Assembly (NCBI GenBank): GCA_023139045.1
Contig: JAGLOJ010000023.1
Location: forward strand, 1 to 55,097
From: Candidatus Sabulitectum sp.
GTDB lineage: Bacteria > Fermentibacterota > Fermentibacteria > Fermentibacterales > JCC-6
Direction: 5' to 3'
DNA length: 55,097 nt
Position numbers and translations under genes: made by a program. The notes beneath the pieces were generated by a model. It did not search any database. It was given only the letters and a program-made list of their open reading frames with translations, and was not told where the DNA came from. Numbering within the stretch: position 1 is the stretch's first letter; every line of letters starts with the position of its first letter. Shown here in pieces: positions 24,727 to 33,919 of this stretch.

Positions 24727-26541
24727 TTATCGCACATTGAATTGTCCCCGGTGTATTACATGAATGCAGGCATTCACACTATTGCTGTCGTACCGGATGC
24801 CCTGGTTTCTGGAGAGTTCTTCCAGAATAGCTTCGATTCCAAAGGCCGGGCGGTAGGGTCGTCTGGATGACATTGCAACTGCCATATCGGCAGCACACAA
24901 TATCTGTGCTTCCTGCATAATTTCTTTACCCTTGAGCCCGGAGGGATATCCGGAGCCATCAAGGAACTCGTGATGCTGTAGAACAATGTCTGCAATGGGC
25001 CAGGGGAACTCGATTGTTTTGAGAATGTCATAACCGGCCTGCGGGTATGTTCTTACAACATTCAATTCTATTTCACTGAGTTTTCCTGATCTGCTGAGGA
25101 ACTCTTGAGGGACTCTAATCTTGCCGATGTCATGCACAACAGCAGCAAGGTAAACAGCTTGAGTCTGGTCTTCAGAAAGTTCAATATTTTCTGCGATGGC
25201 CCGAGCAAGTTCAGCAGTCCGAATCTGATGACATGATGAGTATGGATCCCGTTCCTCTACGATTCTTGATACTAGAAAAATTGTACCCTTGAAACTTTTT
25301 CCCAGCACCGTATTTACCTTCAGAAGCTCAACGGTTCGCTCCCGAACGAGGTCTTGAAGGTGGTTACGGTGTGTTTTCAGCTCCTCTTCAACTCTCCTCC
25401 GCTCAGTGATTTCTTTTTGCAGCTCCAGGTTCTTTAACCGATTGATGTTTGCCTGTCTCTTCTTTTTTCCCATCTCGAATTTCACATGCAGAAGAGCGAT
25501 TTTATTTTTGCTTTCTTCACTGAACAACTGTTCATTAATCTTCCTGTATTTTCTTTCACAGTGGAAGGCCTGTTTGAAGTCGCCTTTTGCCTGATAGAGA
25601 TCAGCCAGATAGCTCATGGATGAAGCTTCCAGATCTCTGGCTCCCATTTCAATGGCTATCCGCATTCCCCTCTCGATAAATTCGTGTGCGGAATCGAAGT
25701 TGCCAAGCCTTGTGTAAATTGATCCGGTGTTGAAGCAGGAAACTGAAATGTTTCTTCCACTGCTCAGCTTTTCCCCAAGGTGCAGTGCCTTCAGGTAGCA
25801 CTCGAGGGCTTCCTCATAATTATTCTGCTTGTCGTAAATCGATCCAAGGTTGCCGTATGAATTTGCCATACCCCGTGTGTCACCCAAAGCCTCCCAGATT
25901 TCCAGTGCTACGGCATGATGCTTTACTGCAAGCTCTGAATCTCCCTGCCTGGCCCGGATAATACCGAGATTGTTGTAGCACTTTGCAATATCAAGCTGGT
26001 TGTCAAGTATTTGATAAAGTGCCAGCGCTCTGGCATAGTATGTCTCAGCCTGTTTCAGGTGTCCCTGTTCTTTGTGAATATTGCCGATGTTGAGGTTGGA
26101 ATTTGCTATACCTTTTCTGTCTTCGCTTTCTTCTTTGATTTCAAGAGATTTAAGATGGTATTCAAGTGCTTCACTGTAGTCTCCCTGATCTCTATAGATA
26201 TTTCCTAAATTGTTGTACGCTCGGGCGATGCCAGGCCTGTCGCCAAGTTTTACCCACAGATGAAGAGATTTCATGCAGCTCTCGAGAGCATCTGTGAATT
26301 CACCCGTGACCCACGAAGTAATGCTGCACATGTGAAGGCTTTCAGCGATCGCACCTTCAAGCCCGATTTCCTGCGAGATAGACAAAGCCTCTTTCGCGTG
26401 CTGTTCAGCCATTTCGGGGCTATTACGGAACTCAACAGCGGCCAGCTTGTTGAGTATATCGACGATTTCCGTGTCACTTTCTGGTATTTGCCGGATAGTT
26501 TTCAGTCTTGCCCTGAGGGACACTATACTTTCCGCTACCAT
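24727..26541 (-). CDS. TPR-sensor HD-GYP phosphodiesterase
   Basis: A 604-residue cytosolic signalling protein. About eight tetratricopeptide repeats fill residues 40-345 (ARAYNNLGNIYRDQGDYSEALEY and variants), a coiled coil with QANINRLKNLELQ and LVRERTVELLK follows (about 350-415), and an HD-GYP domain ends the protein (about 420-600: SCHQIRTAELARAIA, VVHDIGKIRVP, then HHEFLDGSGYPSGLKG). The HD and GYP motifs are complete, so cyclic di-GMP hydrolysis is likely. No receiver domain is present; the TPR array probably senses a protein partner. It stands alone, and the 262 bases upstream hold nothing recognisable. Confidence 0.92.
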   Translation of the reverse strand: MVAESIVSLRARLKTIRQIPESDTEIVDILNKLAAVEFRNSPEMAEQHAKEALSISQEIGLEGAIAESLHMCSITSWVTGEFTDALESCMKSLHLWVKLGDRPGIARAYNNLGNIYRDQGDYSEALEYHLKSLEIKEESEDRKGIANSNLNIGNIHKEQGHLKQAETYYARALALYQILDNQLDIAKCYNNLGIIRARQGDSELAVKHHAVALEIWEALGDTRGMANSYGNLGSIYDKQNNYEEALECYLKALHLGEKLSSGRNISVSCFNTGSIYTRLGNFDSAHEFIERGMRIAIEMGARDLEASSMSYLADLYQAKGDFKQAFHCERKYRKINEQLFSEESKNKIALLHVKFEMGKKKRQANINRLKNLELQKEITERRRVEEELKTHRNHLQDLVRERTVELLKVNTVLGKSFKGTIFLVSRIVEERDPYSSCHQIRTAELARAIAENIELSEDQTQAVYLAAVVHDIGKIRVPQEFLSRSGKLSEIELNVVRTYPQAGYDILKTIEFPWPIADIVLQHHEFLDGSGYPSGLKGKEIMQEAQILCAADMAVAMSSRRPYRPAFGIEAILEELSRNQGIRYDSNSVNACIHVIHRGQFNVR

Positions 26542-26803
26542 ATTCGCTCCGCTTCTTGTTTTCGCAGATCATTTTGGAACTGGGAAACAGTCTCCGGTGC
26601 CTTCCTCTTCCTCTGCTCTGAATAGATAATACCGGGGCTGTTCAGTCAAGTGAGGCTGATAATACCTGACAGGGTACTTGTCCGGATAATTTGGAAGCGT
26701 GTCCGAGAATGAGCATACCATGTGCCTGTGAAGCATGAACGATCAGATAATACAAGTTCGTTTACTTTTCATAATCATCGTTTCTATGATGGACACATCC
26801 GAA

Positions 26804-28015
26804 TCATTGATTTTTCATATTTTTGACAGCTTCTTGAAGGCTGTTTGTCATGATGGTTGCAAGATTCTTTGGAGAGTGATTGGTAAGCACTCTTGCTCTG
26901 CCATTTTTGCCCAGTCGGCTTGCCGTTTCCGAGTCACAAAGCAGAGATGTAATTGCGTCTGCAAGCTCAGTGGAAGACTCCGGTTTGACAAGAAGACCAC
27001 TTACACCGTTCTCGATAAGCTCCGGAATGCCGGAAATTTCGGTGGAGATACAAGGCAGGCCCATGCCCATGGCTTCCATAAGAGCTACCGGAATTCCATC
27101 TTTGTCTCCGTTATCTGCTTCTATACACGGCAGAACGAAGAGGGAAGCTCTGGAAACAACATCCAGAGTTTCTCCTGACGTCAGCGCACCGATGAAATTA
27201 ACAGAGATATCTGCAGTACTTTCTCTGAATTTCTGAAGTGTTGTGCCGTCTGGATCTGAACCGATCACGGTAAGTCTGCAATCTATACCGTTGTTATGAA
27301 GAAGACGCATGGCTTGAATAAGCACGGGTACTCCTTTTTTTGAAACAAGCCCACTGGCTGTGCAGATTATCAACGGAGGGCTGGAGGGGGGTTTCCTTTC
27401 GGGTAATTTCTCTGTATCCAATCCCAGTCTGGCAACCACGATATTTTCGGGACACAGGTTGCATTCTGTCAGGTAATTCAGATTGTACCGTGAAATAGTG
27501 AAGACTGTTGATGCACCAGCCAGTACTCTGCGGAGTCTGGTTTTGCATTTGGGAACGAATATGTCTGTGGCATGGGTGGTTACAGAATAGGGAACTTTCA
27601 TAATTGTGGCCATGATCCTTGCAACGTGTGCCTGGTCGTGGGCGAAATGAGCATGTACCATATCCGGTCTGCAGGTGGGATCCATATCCCTGACAGCATT
27701 TGACGCAATGATGAAGTATCTGAATTCAGATTCCCTCAATGATTTCATTAGAGCTTTCACAAACCGGAGAGATCTGAAAAAGGAGTGGGTAAGCTGTTTT
27801 GCGGGACAGGTAAGGTATACGAACTTTAGAGTTCTACTGATTGTGACCGAATTACCTTGCGGATCTCTTGAAATATTGTTCCAGAAGTCAGAAGTTTCAC
27901 TGCTTTTCTTCTCTTCCGGCAGCAGAACTGCTATACGATGCCCTGCTGCTGCCATTGCCTCAATTTCTCTTGTAACGTAGGGTGGCAGGAATCCCAGAAC
28001 GTACAATATCTTCAT
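26804..28015 (-). CDS. Glycosyltransferase, GT4-like
   Basis: ATG 28015 overlaps the stop of the gene before it (ATGA), giving 403 residues (MKILYVLGFLPPYVTREIEAM). The GT-B fold shows VHAHFAHDQAHVARIM and the donor-binding end GIPVALMEAMGMGLPCISTEISGIPELI with the E-x7-E pattern. It probably adds a sugar to an envelope polysaccharide or lipid carrier. Third of three overlapping glycosyltransferase genes on this strand. Confidence 0.88.
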   Translation of the reverse strand: MKILYVLGFLPPYVTREIEAMAAAGHRIAVLLPEEKKSSETSDFWNNISRDPQGNSVTISRTLKFVYLTCPAKQLTHSFFRSLRFVKALMKSLRESEFRYFIIASNAVRDMDPTCRPDMVHAHFAHDQAHVARIMATIMKVPYSVTTHATDIFVPKCKTRLRRVLAGASTVFTISRYNLNYLTECNLCPENIVVARLGLDTEKLPERKPPSSPPLIICTASGLVSKKGVPVLIQAMRLLHNNGIDCRLTVIGSDPDGTTLQKFRESTADISVNFIGALTSGETLDVVSRASLFVLPCIEADNGDKDGIPVALMEAMGMGLPCISTEISGIPELIENGVSGLLVKPESSTELADAITSLLCDSETASRLGKNGRARVLTNHSPKNLATIMTNSLQEAVKNMKNQ

Positions 28016-29277
28016 GGACCAGCCATTCTGCTGAGGAAATCGGCCATCCTCCTCATTACATTTTCGGCTGAAAACTTTTCCTCGATTCGAGCAAAGTCCA
28101 ACGGTACTCGAAGACTTGATGTTTTCCACTGGTATTCAAGGTTTTCGAGCTTCAGGGCAATATCCTCCAGATTAGGTGGAACTATGTATCCTCTTCCCAG
28201 ATCCCGTATTCTCCTGGCCATTGCTCCTTCGGGAACAATGCCCAGAATCGTTCGGCCTGTTACAAGATACTCCGCCGTCTTGCTCGAATTCTTTAACTCA
28301 CTGCCACTGCGTGGTGTGAGATACCCTATAAGAATATCGCAATCTCTCTGGAACTGTGGAACATCTGCCCACTTTAGATGACCGTAATGGGTGACCTTGC
28401 TGCCAAGAGGAGCTCGGTCAAGTCTCTCCAGAGAAACGGAATCAATGCCACCGGCCATCTTAACTCTAAGCTTTGAACAGGGATTCCTGTTGTAGAACAT
28501 CTCGAGCCCTGAAAGGAGTTCTCCCGGAGAATGGCTTGCGAAAAAGTTACCGGTCCAACCTGCAGTAAGATACTCGGGATCTGGCACTGATGAATCAATT
28601 TTCTGAATTCTTCGTGGATCGTAACCATTTTCAGCAACATGGGTGGGCGGGCACATGTTGCTGTATCTGTCAACGAAATATCCGGTAGACCCTTCTGTGG
28701 TTGCTACAATTCCTCTGGCATTGCGGACCACTTTCCTCTCAAGCAGAGATTCTACAAGTCTGTTCAGTCGGCTGGGCCATTCCGTATTACTGTCTGCCAG
28801 CCAGAGATCACCAAAAAACGGAATAAGCGGGAGTGCAGTTTCTCTTGCTGCAGAGAGGGCAATGAGGTGCAGAGAGTGATGTGGACCGAAGGACATTATC
28901 GCATGGGGTTTTTCCTTCTCGATGATACTTTTCAATGCGGGAAGAACCTGGTTTTTCCAGGTTATCACCCTGTCCGGAATCAGAATGTAGTTATGGGCAA
29001 TAAAACTTACGAGTTTTTTGAGCGGGCTCTGTTTTTGTGCCTTGAATGACAGCGATCCAGCCCCGCTTCCGCCGTGCGGGATTCTGATTACTTTCAACCC
29101 CTCCGCGAGGTCGTCCAGCAGTGTAGGGTCTATTTTCATACCCACTGGGTTCTTAACAGTCACAACAATTACCTCCCAGTCATTGGCAGGAAGGTATCTG
29201 CACATGTTCAGAACAACCGGTGTGCCTCCGGAGGAAAGTGGAGGGAAGGTGTATGTGAGAAGGATTAACTTTTTCAT
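28012..29277 (-). CDS. Glycosyltransferase-like protein (GT4 type)
   Basis: A 421-residue GT-B protein (MKKLILLTYTFPPLSSGGTP). The N-terminal half holds PHAIMSFGPHHSLHLIA, the second half LTAGWTGNFFASHSPGELL and a donor region GSELKNSSKTAEYLVTGRTILG that lacks the usual E-x7-E spacing. It overlaps both neighbours by four bases (stop/start ATGA). Acceptor and donor are unknown. Confidence 0.85.
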   Translation of the reverse strand: MKKLILLTYTFPPLSSGGTPVVLNMCRYLPANDWEVIVVTVKNPVGMKIDPTLLDDLAEGLKVIRIPHGGSGAGSLSFKAQKQSPLKKLVSFIAHNYILIPDRVITWKNQVLPALKSIIEKEKPHAIMSFGPHHSLHLIALSAARETALPLIPFFGDLWLADSNTEWPSRLNRLVESLLERKVVRNARGIVATTEGSTGYFVDRYSNMCPPTHVAENGYDPRRIQKIDSSVPDPEYLTAGWTGNFFASHSPGELLSGLEMFYNRNPCSKLRVKMAGGIDSVSLERLDRAPLGSKVTHYGHLKWADVPQFQRDCDILIGYLTPRSGSELKNSSKTAEYLVTGRTILGIVPEGAMARRIRDLGRGYIVPPNLEDIALKLENLEYQWKTSSLRVPLDFARIEEKFSAENVMRRMADFLSRMAGP

Positions 29278-30536
29278 GATTTCCTCAATCCGTCATACAG
29301 TTTTTTCAGCTTCAGGCTCTGCGGTTCCCAGTTATACCTGTCAAGCGCTGCGGCTCTGCCGTTGCCCCTCATCCTTTTTCGCATATCAGGGTTGCCTGCA
29401 AGTGTTTCTACTGCATTGGAGATTGATTCCGGCGAGTCAGGATCAACTGTGATGCCGCTATCAACCTCAGTCAGTATTCTCTTCAGTTCCGGGAAATTGC
29501 TTGATACCACAGGAACCCCGGCCATCATGTATTCGTACAGCTTGTTTGGCAGTGAGTAGTAGTGGTTCAGGCAGGTATTTCGGAAAAGAATGAAGCCCAT
29601 GTCTGCATCCACCGTAATTTCGGGAAGTTCCTCTGAAGGTACGGGAGGAAGAAATAGAACCTTTTCCTTTAATCCCATATCTGAAGCTATTTTCTGAAGA
29701 GTTCCGTTCCACGCATCCATACCGATTATGACGAATTTTACATCGGGATTTGTGTTGAGTTTTGCTGCTGCCAGCAACTCTTCCAGCCCCCTTTCCGGGC
29801 ACAGTACCCCCTGGTAAAGGGCAATCACAGTGTCAGGTGCCGCATTAATCATAGCTCGCAGTTTACCGGTGGGTGGAAGCTTTAAGAGTTTTTCCGGCGC
29901 ATTCTCAACTATTTCAAGATTTTTCATTGAAGGATACATCTGCAACATCTTCTGCCCCCGCAGGGGGGTGACAGCAATAACGGCATCAGCTTTTTTTATG
30001 TACTTCTGCTCTATTTTTCTGAGTCTTATCCTGTTTGCAGGGTGGGTGGCAATAAGGTAACGAGATGATTCCAGCCAGAGCTCATGGCTGTCGTACACAA
30101 GTTTTGCATTTCTTTTAGCAGCTACAGAGCCGCAGATTTCAAGTGTGTCCAGGTCGTTTGCATGATAAACATCTGCATTAACCTGCCAGGCAGCATTCCT
30201 GAGTCTTCTCTCCCATGGGATGTCTCGCTGAATGTCTGCAACAAATCTTCGTAATCTATTTCGTCTGAGAGACCTGATGACTTTTGCCTTGATGGAATTG
30301 TCAGATTCATCTGAAGCATGAACAACCTGGTCACGAATTTTTTCCTTTGCTTTTGAGGAAATCGGTGGTCGCAGGATGCGGATGCCGTTCCTGAATTCTT
30401 CTTCCGGAGCATCTGCTTCAGGCATTGCTATCACAGTTACCTGCCATCCATCCCCGGAGAGAACGGCCATTTCCTTTTTAACTCTGGCATCGTTTGAAAG
30501 GCGATTTTTAACCACCATACAGACGGTATTCTTCAG
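29274..30536 (-). CDS. Glycosyltransferase, GT4-like, probable CTG start
   Basis: The frame is open from 30821, but the family-like N-terminus is KNTVCMVVKNRLSNDARVKKE. A CTG at 30536 directly before it has GGGAGGG six bases upstream, while the first ATG (30518) has no such site; I therefore propose the rare CTG start (420 residues), with ATG 30518 as the alternative. Motifs: DVYHANDLDTLEICG, LVYDSHELWLESSRY, ALYQGVLCPERGLEELL and LPNKLYEYMMAGVPVVSSNFPEL with an E-x7-E-like end. First gene of the minus-strand trio; divergent from the next glycosyltransferase. Confidence 0.85.
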   Translation of the reverse strand: MKNTVCMVVKNRLSNDARVKKEMAVLSGDGWQVTVIAMPEADAPEEEFRNGIRILRPPISSKAKEKIRDQVVHASDESDNSIKAKVIRSLRRNRLRRFVADIQRDIPWERRLRNAAWQVNADVYHANDLDTLEICGSVAAKRNAKLVYDSHELWLESSRYLIATHPANRIRLRKIEQKYIKKADAVIAVTPLRGQKMLQMYPSMKNLEIVENAPEKLLKLPPTGKLRAMINAAPDTVIALYQGVLCPERGLEELLAAAKLNTNPDVKFVIIGMDAWNGTLQKIASDMGLKEKVLFLPPVPSEELPEITVDADMGFILFRNTCLNHYYSLPNKLYEYMMAGVPVVSSNFPELKRILTEVDSGITVDPDSPESISNAVETLAGNPDMRKRMRGNGRAAALDRYNWEPQSLKLKKLYDGLRKS

Positions 30537-30704
30537 CAGATTCCCTCCCAGCACAAAATGAATTTCTGCCCGAACATAATTCTTTGGCAGAAATAGTGCA
30601 GAGTGCCAGGCGAGTTGCTTGAGATGGAATGTGACTTTATTCAAAAGCTTAGCTATACTCCGATGTTGTTTGAGTATCTTGCAGAGTTTGCTGGAAGGGG
30701 CAGT

Positions 30705-31781
30705 GTGAGAATATCTTTTATTATGCTGGGACTGAAAGATTATAGCAGTGGAGGCTATTATTTCAATTTCAGGATGGTTGAAGCGCTGCAAAATGCCGGA
30801 CACGAAGTTGATGTAGTGCATTTTACAACAATACCTGTGAGAATCAGAGGTTCACGGATAGGCGGATCTTTCCATATACTCCGACAGGTATTGAGATACA
30901 AACCCGATCTGATAGTGATCAGCAAAAGCTACATGTTTATGATCCCTCTCCGGCTGCTTCTGTCTTTTCGAAGATATCCGGTACTGTACCTGGATCACCT
31001 GGAGTGGCACAGATGCACCGGTCTGCTTCAAAGTATCAGAAAATATTTTGTCCGCTGGTTTCTTTCCAGTGGAACCCGGGTGTGGGTAAACAGTCACAGT
31101 ACTGCCACAGATGTTGTCTCTCTTGGAATACCCAGAGAGAAAATACGCACAATCCCCCCGGGTTTTGATAAGTTTAACCTTACCTCCGCGCATAAAGCAG
31201 CAAGGCCTGTCAAGATTCTCTCCGTTGGTACTGTCTGTCCGAGAAAGGACCAGCTCACTCTGCTGAAAGCTTGCGGCATGCTGGGCAAAAGGGAATTCCA
31301 GGTGCTGATACTGGGCGACAATATAACCGATCCCGGTTATGTGGAGATTGTACAAAGGGAAGCAGACAGTGATCAACTTCGGGGAAAGGTCACTTTCACG
31401 GGACATCTTTCACAGAAGGATTTGCGCTCGATCTACAATCAGAGTCACATAGTTGCCAATCTCTCTTACTGGGAGGGGTATGGGATAGCGGTGGCTGAAG
31501 CCCTGTGGGCCGGTCTGCCGGTTCTGGCAGCAGATGCAGGCTCTGTACCTGAACTTGTAACTCATGGTGAGAATGGTTTTTTGATTCCCCCCGGTGACGT
31601 GGACGGTTGTGCGAACTACTTGAAAGAGCTGATTGACAATGATGCATTGAGAGAAAAAATGTCGAAAACCGCCCACGAGAGAGCTATGAAGTTCTTTTCG
31701 TGGCAAGATACAGGAAGGGAGTTTGTTAACCTTGCAGAAGAAACTGCTGGTTGCAAAATTCGGCGGAACCAGTCTGGATAG
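30705..31781 (+). CDS. Glycosyltransferase, GT4 type
   Basis: I start it at GTG 30705, with GGAAGGGG four bases upstream, giving 358 residues (VRISFIMLGLKDYSSGGYYF). A GT-B enzyme with ILSVGTVCPRKDQLTLLKA and VTFTGHLSQKDL, then the donor site WEGYGIAVAEALWAGLPVLA with the E-x7-E pattern and GSVPELV. Its end overlaps the aspartate kinase start by 50-59 bases, an odd pairing that probably links the two by translation. The sugar is unknown. Confidence 0.87.
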   Translation: MRISFIMLGLKDYSSGGYYFNFRMVEALQNAGHEVDVVHFTTIPVRIRGSRIGGSFHILRQVLRYKPDLIVISKSYMFMIPLRLLLSFRRYPVLYLDHLEWHRCTGLLQSIRKYFVRWFLSSGTRVWVNSHSTATDVVSLGIPREKIRTIPPGFDKFNLTSAHKAARPVKILSVGTVCPRKDQLTLLKACGMLGKREFQVLILGDNITDPGYVEIVQREADSDQLRGKVTFTGHLSQKDLRSIYNQSHIVANLSYWEGYGIAVAEALWAGLPVLAADAGSVPELVTHGENGFLIPPGDVDGCANYLKELIDNDALREKMSKTAHERAMKFFSWQDTGREFVNLAEETAGCKIRRNQSG

Positions 31782-32919
31782 TGAACAAAATCGGGTTACT
31801 GCGGCGAACCACTGCAGTACACTTCTTCAGGAAGCAGAGAAACTGGTTGTTGTTGTATCCGCCATGGGGCGCACCGGTGATCCCTATGCAACAGATACCC
31901 TTCTGGATCTTGTTGCAGCGGAGTCAACCACTCGAGAGAAGGACAGGCTGATGATCTGCGGCGAGGTAATAAGTGCGCTGGTCATGGCTTCTGCTCTTCG
32001 TGACAATGGAATCAGTGCTGAAGCTCTCACCGGCTGGGAGGCTGGAATATCCACAGACGGGGTATCGGGTAATGCCCGTATCTTAAGCATTGATACTGCC
32101 AGAATTGAAGAATCCCTGTCCAGTCACAGTGTTGTGGTTATTGCAGGGTTCCAGGGCGTAGCCCCAATGGGCCACTTGAATACGCTGGGCAGAGGGGGTA
32201 CAGATACTTCTGCGGTGGTTCTGGGGGTTGCCCTTGAAGCCGATGAGGTTCTTCTTTACAAAACGGTTGACTCGGTTTACACTGCTGATCCGGAGAAGGT
32301 ACCATCCGCGCGGGAGCTGGATGTAATTTCAGCTGAGGATTTAAGGCAGATGGCCTGGCACGGAGCCAAAGTTATCCATCCCAGAGCTGCCGAGGCTGCC
32401 CTGGCATCTGATCTGACTTTGAAGGTCAGGTCTTTCCGCTCGGGAGAGGTGGTTACCGAGGTTGTTGCCAAACCTCTGGAGGACAGAAGATATATAGTTG
32501 GCGTAGCGTCCGGACCTGTTGTTACCGGATTTACTGTCACCGGCTCAGGAAAGCCTTCCTCCTTCTTTGCAGGGCTCTTCAGAAAAATTGCAGACAGAGA
32601 CATATCCATGGACATGTTCAGCGTTTTTAACTGCTCTGCTGCATTTACGGTTCCGAAGGAGTCCACAAGAGGTGTTGGACAGCTTCTTGATTCAATGAAT
32701 CTGCAATACACCACCATCGGTCCATGTGTGAAGATTTCCATTGTCGGTGCAGGTATGCACGGGCTCAGGGGAGTTATGGCCAGGTTCTGTGAAGCGCTGG
32801 AACGGGTTGATGTCAATGCACTTCAAACGGTGGATTCACATGCCACAATAAGTGCTCTGGTTCTTCTTGATCAGAGGGAAAGGGCACTACAGGAATTACA
32901 CAGGGAGTTTATAGAATGA
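31723..32919 (+). CDS. lysC: Aspartate kinase
   Basis: Phosphorylates aspartate at the head of the Lys/Thr/Met pathway. Starts are TTG 31723 or TTG 31732; both follow GGAAGGGA. The 398-residue protein has KFGGTSL, VVVSAMGRTGDPYATDTLLDL, GRGGTDTSAVVLG and KTVDSVYTADP, all family marks, and C-terminal ACT regions (about 265-398). The N-terminus is shifted inside the preceding glycosyltransferase gene, and its last four bases overlap uppP (ATGA). No other amino-acid biosynthesis gene is near. Confidence 0.93.
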   Translation: MLTLQKKLLVAKFGGTSLDSEQNRVTAANHCSTLLQEAEKLVVVVSAMGRTGDPYATDTLLDLVAAESTTREKDRLMICGEVISALVMASALRDNGISAEALTGWEAGISTDGVSGNARILSIDTARIEESLSSHSVVVIAGFQGVAPMGHLNTLGRGGTDTSAVVLGVALEADEVLLYKTVDSVYTADPEKVPSARELDVISAEDLRQMAWHGAKVIHPRAAEAALASDLTLKVRSFRSGEVVTEVVAKPLEDRRYIVGVASGPVVTGFTVTGSGKPSSFFAGLFRKIADRDISMDMFSVFNCSAAFTVPKESTRGVGQLLDSMNLQYTTIGPCVKISIVGAGMHGLRGVMARFCEALERVDVNALQTVDSHATISALVLLDQRERALQELHREFIE

Positions 32920-33695
32920 ATCCACTTGAAGCCTCAATCCTGGCTGTTGTTCAGGGGCTGACGGAATTCCTGCCTGTTTCCAGCTCGGGGCATCTTGCTC
33001 TTGCATCAAATATGATGAACGTTCCCGAGGGCGGGCTGGCCTATGATATTGTTCTTCACCTGGGAACTCTGGTAGCCGTTTTTGCCTTTTACTGGAAGGA
33101 TATTATCGCGCTGGTTCGCGGTATCATTCTCCGGGAAAGGAAGAGTCTTATTCTTGGTCTTACCCTCGTAGCTGGAACAATTCCAGTGGCCATTGCGGGT
33201 TTTCTGTTCGGTGATTTTATAGGAAGTCTTCGAAGCAACATGCTCTTCATTTCCGGAGCTTTGGCCTTTACCGGAACGATTCTTTTCTTTTCCGGAAGAA
33301 TCCCTTCAGCCGGTGAACCGGGAATTACCTTCAAAAGGGGAGTGCTTGTAGGTCTGGCTCAGACTCTTGCGATTCTCCCTGGGGTCTCCCGGTCGGGAAC
33401 CACCATCTGCACCGGTCTTTTCGCCGGGCTTTCCCGAGAGGAAGCAGCAAGATTCTCGTTCCTTCTGGCCATTCCGGCTATCCTTGGAGCGGCGGTGAAG
33501 GAACTTCCATCGGCCAACTGGAGTATCCCGTTCAGTAACATCATTATTGGTTTTCTTGTCTCGGCAGTTGTGGGATTCGGAGCCCTTGCCCTTCTTGTGA
33601 AGTTTGTCAAACAGGGTAAGCTCACAGGTTTCGCCTGGTACTGCTGGACTGTGGCACTTGCAGGGCTGGCTTTTACAGTGTGGGGGAGTTATTGA
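32916..33695 (+). CDS. uppP: Undecaprenyl-diphosphatase UppP (BacA)
   Basis: A 259-residue inner-membrane enzyme recycling the lipid carrier of peptidoglycan and polysaccharide synthesis. Both signature motifs are present: QGLTEFLPVSSSGHL near the start and LAQTLAILPGVSRSGTT (about 145-165). Seven to eight helices. It is coupled to aspartate kinase by ATGA. With the glycosyltransferases upstream, it fits an envelope-sugar role. It overlaps the next (broken) gene by 16 bases. Confidence 0.96.
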   Translation: MNPLEASILAVVQGLTEFLPVSSSGHLALASNMMNVPEGGLAYDIVLHLGTLVAVFAFYWKDIIALVRGIILRERKSLILGLTLVAGTIPVAIAGFLFGDFIGSLRSNMLFISGALAFTGTILFFSGRIPSAGEPGITFKRGVLVGLAQTLAILPGVSRSGTTICTGLFAGLSREEAARFSFLLAIPAILGAAVKELPSANWSIPFSNIIIGFLVSAVVGFGALALLVKFVKQGKLTGFAWYCWTVALAGLAFTVWGSY

Positions 33696-33919
33696 GACTT
33701 CAGAAAAGAGAGATCACCTCAAGAGAGACAATTGACAGGTTCATAACGGAATGTTCGGTGGTCAGGCTTGGTCTGATTTCCAGAAGAGAGCCTTGTGTAG
33801 TTCCCCCTCTGAATTTTGTCTACAGTGGCGGTACTGCGATTACAGAGGAAATGACAAAAAGAACAAGCATCATTGCAGTACGAATTGACAGTGTAACCGG
33901 CAAGGAGAAAAAGGGTTGA
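33680..33919 (+). pseudogene. NimA/pyridoxamine-oxidase-like gene with internal deletion
   Basis: The 79-residue frame starts like NimA-type flavin-binding proteins (REITSRETIDRF, then VVRLGLISRREPCVVPPLNF) and ends like them (IIAVRIDSVTGKEKKG), but the middle of the fold, roughly 70-80 residues, is absent: NFVYSGGT runs straight into TEEMTKRTS. The frame stays open across the join. The product cannot hold a full FMN-binding barrel. It overlaps uppP and the next gene by a few bases. Confidence 0.6.
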
